Part shown: positions 1-11,599 of the stretch, piece by piece | Numbering within the stretch: position 1 is the first letter of the stretch | How the letters are laid out: each line of letters starts with the position of its first letter | Source: Lunularia cruciata | Taxonomy: Eukaryota > Streptophyta > Marchantiopsida > Lunulariales > Lunulariaceae | Reading direction: 5' to 3' | DNA length: 64,000 nucleotides | Assembly: GCA_948567375.1 (NCBI GenBank) | Contig: OX419757.1 | Coordinates: 39,060,001 to 39,124,000, forward strand | Made by a program: the position numbers and the translations under genes | The notes under the pieces: generated by a model | Database searches by the model: none | Seen by the model: only the letters and a program-made list of their open reading frames with translations | Told to the model about the DNA's origin: nothing

Positions 1-1020
1 AATAGTCATGACATAGGCCAGAAAGAAAGGAAATTATCTAGAAAGCAGAACAGAAAAAATTTATTTCTGTAATAAATCTAATTTGTGGAATAAATGCAAT
101 CTTACAAGTAGCTTTACCTATGATAATCTCAATATATCGACAACTCATGTTGTAAATTTTTGAACACTGAGATGTGTCTCATGGCATAATCCAATAAAAA
201 GGTCCAAGTTATGCAAAAGCATAATAGGAGCTCTGACCTTAATGGAAAGTTTATGTGGTGGCAACCACTACTATCAAGAGTATTTAGATACTTAACAAGA
301 ATTGTCATTGTAGCTTGAACATCTTCTACTTGATCAAACTAGGGTAATTATGATAATCAATTTTTCTAGAATAGACTTATTGATTTGTGAGACTTCCTAA
401 TTTTGAGGATCAACAATTGAAAATTCACTTAAATATTCCTTAGTTTATACTCCATCCTTAATTCTAAGGTAGATAGCATCGATCATGTCTTTTTTTTGCC
501 TAATGGTCTGACCATCATTTTTGGCCAATGCACATACTCCTCATCAACTATTGGAAGGTTATTTCATTGAGATGGAGGAACCATTCTAAAAAAAGTCCAA
601 TTGACAAGATCATCATAAATAATGCATACTCCACTAGCTTTTATATATTTATTCATTCAAGAAATATTAACAAACCTCTATAATTATAATTCCTTGATGG
701 ACAAAGAGACAATGTTCCTTGTATTCCCTTTGATATAATAAGGAGGACTTGATAGAAGTCACATGACATGATAAAGACAATTCCACCAAAATTCAAGTCC
801 TTATCTATAAGTTCATGTTGTTGTACTTCACTTTTCTCTCTTTAGGGACACATTGGTGCCTAGATATGGAGCTTACAAATATTTTTTATGATGATCTTGT
901 CAATTGCACTTGTTTTAAAATGGTTTAGGAGGTTTTATGTAGACCTATCACTAATAATTTGAGCCAACTTGTTTTCCCAATTGCCAAAACTTTCTACCCA
1001 TGTTTCCAATGTTTCTTTTA
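1..1020. other. AT-rich sequence without a recognised gene
   Basis: I see no open reading frame with family features, no tRNA and no clear terminal repeat here. The composition matches the repeat-derived DNA further right. Confidence 0.5.
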
Positions 1021-1500
1021 CTAATTAGGGTAACAACCTAACCTATCAACACAACATGCATCTTGGTTTTTGTGTCATCATTTCCAACATTAACAAGGAA
1101 AAATACACAACACACCTAAAGGGAAGGAACCTAACTACAATGCACACACACCAATCCAAACCAATTGGGTATACATCGAGCATGCAAAGCACAAAGAGGA
1201 TCCAAACTTAACAATAATCCTCTATGCTTTTGGTATAAATGTGCTTTAGAGCTTCTTTGCTCTATTCAAGAACTACTTCCAATTTGGACTCCAAGATTTG
1301 CTTCCCACTTGTACTCCAAATAGGAAAATTCTACACATTTTGATTGGAAAAGCTCTACAAGACTCATACTAAAATAAATTATTTTCATATAGATTTGATT
1401 CAAATTTTTTAGGACTCAATGGAAAGCATATGAGATCATTTTTCCATTGATATAAAGTGAGTCTCAATCTGACCACTACAACTCTCTCAATAAGGTATCA
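1021..1500 (-). repeat. Dispersed repeat, copy 1 (inverted relative to 39.8-40.3 kb)
   Basis: This stretch matches, in inverted orientation, the sequence at about 39,840-40,320. Shared blocks include CACCAATCCAAACCAA and AAGCACAAAGAGGATCCAA, in the same order with similar spacing. The match decays gradually past 1,300, where phrases such as 'tactccaa', 'gaaaattcta' and 'caatggaaag' still align. The other copy lies inside a piece that interrupts a LINE, so this is a mobile family. No terminal repeats or coding motif could be assigned. The strand is relative to the other copy. Confidence 0.55.
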
Positions 1501-2816
1501 AAGTTGGCCTGAAATGTTTAATTCAAACCTTAATTTTGAAAGTCTAATCAAGGCTCTAATCTTGATTCTTGCCAAGGTTTTGGTACAAGAATATAAATAT
1601 TAAGAAAAACACTAGAAAGCTGCAATTCTTTCACTCATGGCTTCAAATTGGAGAAGTGACATTCAAATGTAGTTGGAGATAGAATTACTCCACAAAACTT
1701 CCAATAGTATTTCCAATAGAGTTTGTTGCATTCAATCTCACTAACTATAAACCCTAAGCTAACCAGAATTTTTTAATTGATATTACCATCTTATCTAAAA
1801 ATTTATAAATTTTGATGGCTGAATCCAAATTCAATCTCTAAATATGGATCAATTCCCAAGTAAGTTAACTTTTGAGCTTTATAGACCCATGTATACTTGA
1901 TCCAATACCCTAAATTCTCTACTTGAGTATTTGAGTACATGAAACTTCTGAATAGAGGTACAAGAACTAACCACTAACAATAGTGGAAATTTTCACATAT
2001 TTTTAACCCAAAACTTGAGAAGTGAACAAAACACCAACTTTATCATAATCTACACTGCAACACATTGCTTTCAAGTACTCAAATTCATTGTCATATCAAA
2101 TTTGAGATCAACTCAAAAGTAGTATTTCTTGAGCTAAGACACAACAATCATTTTTTTACTCTCCAACCCCATTGACAGATCATGAAAAATTCACCATAAA
2201 ACTCTTGGAATCCTCAAATTTGTGTATCTAGGTATGAATTTGACACCCTTGGCTTTAATTGGTCACATCTAACTCATAAGTTGCTCAAATCTCCTGATTC
2301 TTGTTCCTAGACCATATTCTATCTAATTCTCTTTCTAATTGTGTTCTTTTCTTTCTAAATGGCTCTTAAAATCCCTCAAACAGCAAGAAATCTAGACTCC
2401 ACATGTTGGGATCCAACTCTTGCACTTTTGTCACTTAGCAACTCCTCCTTTTGACACATGGACCTCATAAGAAACTCCATCTTTAAGACCTTGAGTGAAA
2501 TTTCAGTCTCTCTCCTTCTACAAAAGCACATAAGCTGTTAAGTCTCAAACTTATCCATAAGTAAGCACAAGGAGGATAATAAGATCCAAGTTTTCCATCA
2601 CCAATGCCATGAATACAAGCCCAAACTATGCTACCATCCAAGCTCAAAAGTGATCATGATGTAAAATCTAAAGCTTGATGAGAAAATAATTTGGGAGTGA
2701 TAGATCAAGAGTGTGGAATATCTCTTGATCAAACTCACTCTCTAATGTCCTAGCTCCCATACTCTACTACAATTCTTCAACAAACTCGTCCTTTGATGTT
2801 TTCTCCTCATCCAAGG
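1501..2816. other. AT-rich sequence without a recognised gene
   Basis: Nothing beyond low-complexity AT-rich sequence and short chance frames was seen. No splice-bounded conserved coding was recognised on either strand. Confidence 0.4.
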
Positions 2817-3209
2817 CTCATAAGACTAAAACAATTTGTGATTTATCAAGTCTCCACCACCTATATACATCTGAGCCCTAGACAAAGACAAGATTGAAAC
2901 CCACATATCCAGTCACTTGAATGTATATAGATTGTTCACATGTCAATTGCTCAATTGTGGGATCCATCCCACAATCTACTCCAATATTCTAGAGATAAAT
3001 AACACCCACTTGAGACTCATAAAACTAAAATATTTTTTGATCTATCAAGTCTCCACTACCTATATATATCAGAGCTCTAGAAGAAGACAAGATTCTAATT
3101 CAATGGCCAGTCACTTGAAAGTAGATAGATTGTTTACATGTCAATTGCTTGATTGTGGGATCCATCACATAATCTACTCCAATATTCTAAAGATAAATAA
3201 CACTAAGTG
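2817..3209. repeat. Tandem duplication of about 199 bp
   Basis: Two adjacent copies start at about 2,817 and 3,016. Both contain, in order, 'ctcata-gactaaaa', 'tatcaagtctccac', 'ccagtcacttgaa', 'acatgtcaattgct', 'tgtgggatccatc' and 'ctactccaatattcta'. The small open frame at 2,917-3,225 exists only because it runs through this duplication, as its protein repeats itself. I do not treat it as a gene. Confidence 0.75.
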
Positions 3210-6200
3210 CCTTTTCAAAGGCTAAGAAAACCATAACACAACAATGTAATATACAATCAATAGATTCAAAGGCATATTTTTTAGTCATTTGGACTTCATC
3301 CCAAAGGATGAGCTTTGTTTGGCATATTAATTCACTAATTATTTTACTTTTTGATTTGGCAAGTATGGTCAAGCCCAAAATTGATCTTAAAGCAAGAGTG
3401 GGCTATGTAGCCTCCTTCAAGTAGAAGTATAACAAGTGCATAATTAAATTTTTTTAGTGTATGTTTTACTTTTTCTATCTTGTAACAAACAAAGGAGAGA
3501 AATAAGAGAGTCAAAATTCAACTTAGAAACTCCAAATACCTAGTTAAACTTGAGCCTTGGTAATTATAGGTAGATTGAGTACAAGACTCTAAAGGAAACT
3601 TCCAACAATTTTTCCCTCTAGAGTATCCAAGAAGTTACCTTTCTTAGAGTATAGTCTAAGCTAGCCATTGACTTAACTTATAAGCTACTCTATCCTTTGG
3701 AAGGTTTCTAAAAGATTCTCACTAAGAAGCATATTAGATTCTTCAAGAAAATTATTAGAATTTCTAGACATTGTTAGTTTTAATGCCATTTTAGCTATAC
3801 TTAACTTTTGCTCAATGTTATTACACACCCGATCCATAAAAAAAGTGTTTGCCTTTGCAAATTGTGTATGCATCAATAATAACATTGTACATAGCTTATT
3901 GATGAGCATTAAGTCTTGGTATGCCAATAATAACTTCCTCCTGGAATTGCTCACTTGGGTGGTTGTGTTGTATCTCAATTAGGCAATTTGTTTCTGAATG
4001 TACAAAAGGAATAATTGGAAGTGGAAGATTATAGGTTTCAAGGAATTTACTATAATTCCCAAGGGACTCATGAAAATAATGCAAATCCAGACTTTTCACT
4101 TCTTCAAATTTGGATCTTGGATGCAATGATGTTGTAAAATAGCTTTGCAATTATCAGAGATATGTATTTTGTATGTGTCCAAAAGATCATATGGATCCCT
4201 TGGGAAACAAAAAGTCAATATTGTCACAAAAAAGTTCCAAAATTGAGCACCCCATTTCATTATAATACTTTGTTCATACATAGACTCTACTCTTCATTAG
4301 AGTCATTTAACCCAAGTGTAAAAACATGTTACTTGAAACATGTTATGAACATATCCAAGTCTAGTACAAAGATGCTCAAAAAAAGTTGCAGCTTTAATTT
4401 TGGTTAGTAGATTTTGTAAAAGGTACTACTCACCAAAAACAAGACTAAAAAAGTAAAGGTGACCAACTACAAATCCTTGTTTGTGTATGGTTAATTTCTT
4501 TGTGGTGTTATTCCACAAATATTTTGTAGAGAAATTAGATTACATAACTTCTTCGGCTCTTATAAATTCAAATGTTAGCTTTGAAATATGTTTTAACATA
4601 TTTTTTTTGCTTTCACTCTATAGTAATTGTATGAAAAAATAAATATAATCATAATTTATGACTTTCTTTTAGTTAAGCTCATGAACAAAAACCTGCATAA
4701 TGGACAATGAACCATGCATTTTAAATGTTAAAATCTCCAAGGCCCCTATGATGCAAAGGCATATGTCCCATCAAGATACTAATAAATCTCATCACATGGT
4801 TGGTTTTGCTGACCATTATTTCTATGTTATTCAAGGACAAAAATTGCACAATTTTTCCCCTTATACACATATTTACAAATATAATTTACCATAGAGATGG
4901 AGGAGCATACTTTCCATAAAAAGGAGTGAGAAAATCAAAAGAGCCCAAAGATATAATGTAGTAGAAAAGAATGGATTGGATAAAGTAGCAGAAAATTAAT
5001 TATTGACTTCCATCTTAGTATATACAATAGGAAAATACACCTTTTATCAACAACTTTCCCTTTTAGGCCAATGTAATCATAGATATGCTATCTTCAATCT
5101 TTCTTGGAATGTGTTCCCTCACTATAAGGATACCTTCTTTTAATTTTCTATCCTTCCTATATAAAGCATTCTGATTTTCCTTTTCACATGAACCATAGCT
5201 CATGATCTCAAATGTTTTGAGATGATGTCATGGATCAGGTATCTCAAAAGATATCATTGAATTATACTCTACAAGAGTTCACATCTTAAAAGCTTCATCT
5301 AAAACCAACAATATATGAGCATATTGCAACCTTCTTTTCTGAAATTCTATCACCCAAATTTTTGCCATAACATTGTCAAGGGTTCGTTTTTTTATTTCCA
5401 CCAAAAGCTCATGAATAAGGTTGTCCAAAGTGCATAATATAACATTGATGAAAGTGGACGTTTTGCAGATTTTAAATGACTGAAAAGTGGATTTTTAAAG
5501 TAGAAAATTCAAATGAAACCCTCTTGATTGAGTTTTCTTTAGAATTGTGTTTGTACATGCAATGGTGTAAAGGGAACAAGTACAATGCCAAAGGCACTAT
5601 GAAGGAATAATGTCAAAGGATTCAAGTCTAACTGGTGTTTGGAAGCAAAGGACTCAGGTAGAAAGGACCTTTGGATCCAAAATAGTTATGTCAATTTGAA
5701 TGCACCGTTACTTGGATAAAGAATTGCTACCAAAGACTATTTGCATTCACTAAGGGGCTCACATATATGAAGAGTGATTCCCCACCAGCTAACTAAAAAA
5801 TTATGTCTATAAAACAAGTGTGCTCAAAGCAATTTCACTTTTTGACAAATTCTCAAATCCAAATAGCAAATAGAGCAAATAGCAATCTCCAACTGTTGTT
5901 GTCTTTGCAACTCTTTAAAACCCTTTGTAGTTGTTCATTTTCAGTCTTATCATCCAATAGGAAACATGGTGTTTGTCCAAAAACCTATGAGGAAGGTCCC
6001 TAAAGCCATTCTTCATAGCACAATAGTAAAAAATGTGCAATTTCCTACAAGATTGAGATAATATAGACCAAGCATCTTTCCTTCTTGCTTTAAAACTGGA
6101 AGTTGAAAGTTGAATGACTTTGCAATCATCCATGACATAAAGGAGAAGAAAGATAGAGCAACATAACACCCTACAATTGGACTAAGGAGAATTGGCAAAT

Positions 6201-6289
6201 AGTCCTTGGTGTAGATATATGACCAATGGAAGCCATGACACTTGACAAAAATTTTGGGCCTATAGATAAAGCACTAGGTGATTGAATTA
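3210..6289. other. AT-rich sequence without a recognised gene
   Basis: Minus-strand frames at about 3,685-4,281 (61 to 97 codons, in two frames) have mixed protein-like composition and could be remnants of an old element. I recognise no family. The rest shows no coding, RNA or repeat signal that I can support. Confidence 0.4.
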
Positions 6290-8310
6290 AAGTAAGAGTG
6301 TGATGGGTAGCAAAAAAGATTCAGCATGTAGTGTGGTTGTCAAATTAGTAATGAGATATTTCTGTTGAAAAAGAACAACTTACCTCACCAATAGTCAAGC
6401 AATCTTCTTTGAATACATGTACAAAGGAGAGCCAAAAAACTAGGCAAATATGTTCTACTTCCAATTGAGGAGCTTGCACCAAGAATTTAGAGAAGATAAT
6501 AGAGTGACTTACCCAGCCCCTTTGCCATACACTTCTACATGGGGCTAAATTTGTTGATGAAGGAAGAGTGCAAGAAGTTCCCAACCATCTAGAGGTTACT
6601 TGACCTTACAACCCAAAGAGATGAGTAGTTAAAGAAATTAAATGGTAAGAGATGGGCCACTAACCAATGTCCCTTATCAAGAAGAAAAAAGTGGTTGATA
6701 CAAATTATGAAAATTTGGAGAATTCATACTGGTGGACAAATAAAGAACCACCAAAAAGATGACTAAGAGGGAAATGACAACTCCATCAAAGCCTTAAAAT
6801 CCAAAAAAGAGACAAAAATAGAATCCACAAGTAATTGATGTATCTTTGGAAGAGGAGGTAAGAGACTCCAAAGAAGAAGACCAAGAAGAAGAAGAAGAAG
6901 AAGAAGAAGAAGAAGAAGAAGAAGAAGATTTTTCATCTTATAGGAGTCTTCATTTGGGTACAAAGATAAAGATCAAAACAAAGATGTATAGTCTGCCCCA
7001 AACCTAGAGAAAAGTGTAGATTATGAGGACCAAGCCAAAGACAAAGGAGAAACATTGCATTGGCCCAAAGAACCTCCTAGCTCCACCCAAAAACACATAA
7101 CCCCAAAGAAGACCAGGTAAAAGGAAGAGCAAAAGAGGATCCTTCAAGTGAAGTGCAATAGGAGTCCAAAGGGCAAAATCAAGAACTTGAATAAAGAGTA
7201 GATGTGGATGAAGAAAGCAAAGACCTTCCAAGCAAAGTTCAACCCAAATTGGGGAGAGAAGCTTCTCAAGAACAAAGAATGTTGGTGAAAGAAGGAGAAA
7301 AATTTGTAATACAATTGGTTGGATTGGCACTATAGATGATGGAGCTCCAAATGCCATAAGATCAAGAAGTCTACCCCAAAGTGGTCAATTATACCACTTT
7401 CATCCAAAGACTTCATAAGGTCATCTATACTAAGAAGGCAAAGAACAACAAGTGGAAAGAGGAATCAAAGAACCCCAAGAACCTATACAAGGAAGAAGCA
7501 AAGAAGATAAATGTCCCTGTGTTAGAGAGGTAGAACTCTTCCTTGATAGTGAATTAGAAGCATGATGAAGAACTCCAAAGGTTATAATTCAAGTTTTTAA
7601 CCCTTTGGATTTAGAAGAGGAATTTTTTTTGGGTACAAGCAACTAAAGGCCAAAGACAAAAAAAGTGGTAAGTATTTAGAAACAATTGGAGACTACCAAT
7701 ATCCAAGTAGTTACTTTGGAAGTACCAATGTGCAAATATTGGAAGGAGATAGTGATCAAGTTGGAGCACCAAGTTGGAGCAGAAGAATTGAAGAAGTAGA
7801 AGGAAGAGAGAGCAACTAATAATAAAAGAGGTGAACAAGGAGGTGGACACATTAAACAAAAATTCAAAGGAAAGGAAGACAACAATCCTCAAGTAGATAG
7901 AAGAAGTTTGGGATCAATTGGTGGAAGTCTTGGAGGAGATAACTCAAGGTAAAATTACCAAGACAAACTTACATGAGCTAAAGCTACAAAGAGTATTTGG
8001 ATCAATTTTCAATTCAACTTTTGGAAAACTTGGATAGGAAATTCATTGATTCATGTGATACCTTAGCATTACAAATAGCTTATTACAAGGAGATAATTGA
8101 TGTCTTGATCAAACTCCTTAAAGGAAAAGTTAGTTCTTTGTAGTAGAAATTTAGGACAAAACATTCATTGAAAGAAGCTTTTGGTAGTTGTAGGATCTTT
8201 GGAGTAGGAAGCAGTCCAAAGAACTTTGTAGTTGTAGAACCTTCAAAGTAGTAAGTCCAAAGGAAACAAACTTTTAAGTTGTCTTTAGGGAAGAATTGAT
8301 ACGTTCACTT
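6290..8310 (+). pseudogene. Old decayed copy (E) of the coiled-coil element protein
   Basis: Translated on the plus strand across frameshifts and stops, about 6,360-6,600 gives blocks such as TTYLTNSQAIFFEYMYKG, HQEFREDNRVTYPAP and PFAIHFYMGLNLLMKEE. These align with element B (TTYVMKHQAVFFHK, PFAAHFYLGLNLL) and even better with relic D at 52.7-56.9 kb (TTYLTNNQAIFF, HQDFEEDRDVTYCAPF). Downstream the strand is Lys/Glu-rich and purine-rich for about 1.5 kb, as expected for the charged and coiled-coil part. A GAA/AAG microsatellite lies inside it. No termini or target duplication could be found, so the copy is old. No function is known to me. Confidence 0.55.
6884..6928. repeat. (AAG)n trinucleotide microsatellite, about 15 units
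   Basis: Uninterrupted AAG units. They probably expanded from a run of Lys/Glu codons in the charged region of relic E. The poly-Leu frame on the opposite strand (6,763-6,963) is its shadow. Confidence 0.95.
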
Positions 8311-9188
8311 TCACATGTAAGACACATAATTAACCTACATGTAGGTAAGATAAGATAGGACAAGATCCAAAATATATAGTGTAGATGTAGCCATGAGATC
8401 TTTCAAATAGTACTTTAATTGATAGATCTTTTCAAGTTAGAGTAGGAAGAGTAAATAAGGCCTTGGCCTAAGTTTAAATATTCATTCATTCCTTTAACTA
8501 TGATACAACAAAAGAGCCAAAAGCTTTTTGTTATTGTGGCCTTAATTTTGAGAAGCAGTTTGTATTTGTTAGAGTAGGGATGAGGAAATTTGTAGTAGGA
8601 ACACAAGTGCTTAAGTGTAAGGAAATATTTTTACTTGATTGTGATGGATACTCCCTGAGGGTTTAAAGTAGCAAAGCAATAAGTTGTAGTGTTGAAAGTA
8701 CCATAACATGAAGAGCAAAGACTAATTGCAAATGCAAAGAAGCCTTTGGAGTTGTACCTTTTAGGAAGAGTAGTATGAAGCCTTTGGAGTTGATATCTTT
8801 GGTAATTTTCTATTTTCCATAGTGCACCACAAAGACATTATCTTCTTCTTGGAGCTGTTCTACCCAAGAGTTAAATATGTCACAATAAAACAAACTACAA
8901 GATAGTGATATTTCTCTTCAATTCTAGTCAATTCTAACCAATATCCTCAAAGGAACAACCTATTACTTACCATTATATTGCTTTTTGGTTTATACTAGTT
9001 ATCACATTGATCTAATCTACAAATCATTTGTAGTTAGGGTTCTTGTCAAGAATATACTCAAGTCATTGTAGAAGAGTGTTTATCAAGCTTGACTTTGCCT
9101 CTTTTTCATCATATAGATCTACTATTTCATCATTAGTCTTTGTTTCTCAAGTTGGATGATCACCAAAAATAACCAAGATTTTTAAATC
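8311..9188. other. Intervening sequence, nothing recognised
   Basis: AT-rich with short chance frames only. It may include the 3' end of relic E, but no boundary is visible. Confidence 0.35.
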
Positions 9189-10364
9189 AATTGCAGCTCC
9201 TCATTGAAAGGTTGATTGACAATAAGTTGCTTGGTATGAGCTCCATAGATAGACTTTTTCTTGAGTTGGGAGATGAACTCCTTCAACTTGCTAGAATCCA
9301 TGTTTTATATGTAGCAGCGGTGTTGATCCATATTTCCCATATTCCACAATGGGTGATGATGGGAGAGGGCTGGATTTTACCATGTCCATAAATTGCTCTT
9401 GCTTATGAGATGATTTGAAAAATATATTTTTCATTGATCTAATGACTTGATTGAAAAGAGGCATCCCAAGTTGTATCATTTAATAAACATTGTGCATTGC
9501 ATAAGGTAAGCAAATGATGTGATGCATCATTGTGAATGAGGTGTCCTCTCCCACTTTCTTCATGTGTAGTGCACTATCCAAGATGAAGATCGCTAAGTTA
9601 GAATACTTGTCCTTGATTTGGTCAACAAATAGCTCATGGATCATGTCTTGGATAAGTTGAACAATCATAATGGAGTTGCATTTGGAGTTCTCACAAGTGG
9701 TGGACCAAATGAGAGGCATTTTGTGCACCTTTATGAGAGGAAAGACAATTTTTGCCACACTCTTGTTGTTGAAGAAGTCACTTGCCTCATAGATGATAAT
9801 CTGATTCTTGTTTGTCCCAATAATTGTCATGATATGCTCCTTGTCAGCCAAGTAGATGTGGTTGATATATTTGTAGGAGTTGGTCTCCAGCACAATTAGT
9901 TTCTCGGTCCAACATTCCATGCACTCCTTAAACCTTGAATTCTTGATGATCTCAAGCAGTACATTGAGTTGGACTAATTTGGTGATGAGCTCTAGGTTGA
10001 AAGTGTTAATACTTTCCTCCCAATTGACAATCAAACTATTGTTTGAGTTTGGATTGAGTCTATGTATTGGTGACCATACGGAGGTGAAGATCTATTTCCA
10101 AATTCTGATTCCTGTTCTTGAGACCATTTTTTATGGCTCCTTGCCCTTGGCAATTAGTCTTGGACATTCTTGACAAATTACATCATCTTTGGCAAAAAAA
10201 ATTTCTATGACTTTGGAACCTCTTTGATTTCCACTAGACACGAAGACCTTGAAGCAATGATTTGGATTTGGGCACTTTGGGTATTTGAACTTTATTGAGG
10301 GTGTGGGTGGCACATGGAGAAGGGAAATTTTTCTTCCAAAATGATCAATTATTGAAGGAAGCAT
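9189..10364 (-). pseudogene. Decayed single-frame coding relic, family not recognised
   Basis: Three open stretches on the minus strand (10,364-10,131, 10,034-9,480 and 9,479-9,291) all lie in the same frame, separated only by a few stop codons. A one-base shift near 9,295 then opens a further protein-like tail (about 38 codons, with KLKEFISQLKKKSIYG) to about 9,189. Together this looks like one protein of about 380 residues that has acquired point stops. Visible features are a short Cys cluster (KCPNPNHC) near the N-terminal side, a second CQEC further on, and a long Ile/Leu/Lys-rich middle. I recognise no domain. An element-encoded protein is likely from the setting, but that is inference. 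The plus-strand frames at 9,636 and 9,880 are its shadows. Confidence 0.4.
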
Positions 10365-11599
10365 AAACTAAAACCACAATTCTTCTTGAATATTTTGGTT
10401 TATGATAAGACAATTGAAAATCCAAATGATAATAACTAGAACATGTGGAGATGACTAAATGAGAACTCTTTAAGGGTTATGAGAAATTGTGTAGCATATC
10501 ACATACCATGTTGTAGAGCTAGGAAAGAAAAATAGGCATGTGTCTTAAAATATTGGTAATATATCCAAACATGAAGAGTAAAAGGAGATTAATTTTCTTT
10601 AATGCAAAAAATTAAGAAAATGGTCAAAAAGCCAAAATTCAAGGCAAAAAGTATAATTTTTCACTTTGAAAGACCTTACTCATGAAGCTTCAAATTAAAC
10701 ACTTGACTTACTAACTCTGCAAATCCTTTGTGACTTGTCTTGGAAGAAGTGCATCTCTAATTTCTCTCCACTTTAGGTTGCATATAAACATAATAAAAAG
10801 AGATATAGTTTACCAAAAATTTATGCCAAAGCTACTGCATCTTGGTAAATTTGAGGCATAGCACATTCACCTCTTTGAAAGGACAAAGGAAAAATCATTC
10901 TCCACTCAATTTCATACTTGAAAATATGATCACTTGTAAGCAATGTATCTTCAAGTCCATTATGCAACTCAAATCAAAGTTTGCCCTAATTCTCAAGGAT
11001 ATATTTCAAATGGTTTTATTCAATACATGTGTAGGAAGCATCAAAAAAAAATTGCTATAGGTGCCTTCTAACTTAAAAATGGATATTTTAGTGTACTATA
11101 TTGTAATAAATATGCATAATAATACAACATGGTAACATTTTTTAGCCTTTTTTACCACTTATTGCATCCATGTCCTATTGGAAACATTCATATTCATCAC
11201 ATCAAAAGCAGTTTAGAGGAATTTTTTCATTCCCAAAACATCCTTGGTGGCCATGTGGAAATAGCAAAATATAGTGTATATGCCAAGGAGAAATAAGTTA
11301 AAAGTGGTCATTATTAGATTTTAAAACAATATCACATATACCTACTTCATCAACATCTCATCTAATCATAATAATTGCACAAACTTCATCAAAAATTGGT
11401 GCCTTATAGCCACAAAAATCAATTTGATAATTGCTAATAAGATAAATACTAAGCTCCCTTGCACATTCACCTTACATACATTGATATGTAATTTGAAATA
11501 GGAAAGCATAAGAGTTATGCAAGTACAACATTGCTTGCAATGACTCAGCTCCCTAAAATTTTTCATATGCCAAAAGGTTTAGCTTGAGGATCATTGATA
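10365..11599. other. AT-rich sequence without a recognised gene
   Basis: No supported gene or repeat unit. Short frames here show no conserved motif. Confidence 0.4.

Noticed and set aside
6763-6963. Minus-strand frame with a poly-leucine membrane-like stretch
   Set aside because: It is the reverse of an AAG microsatellite, not a gene.
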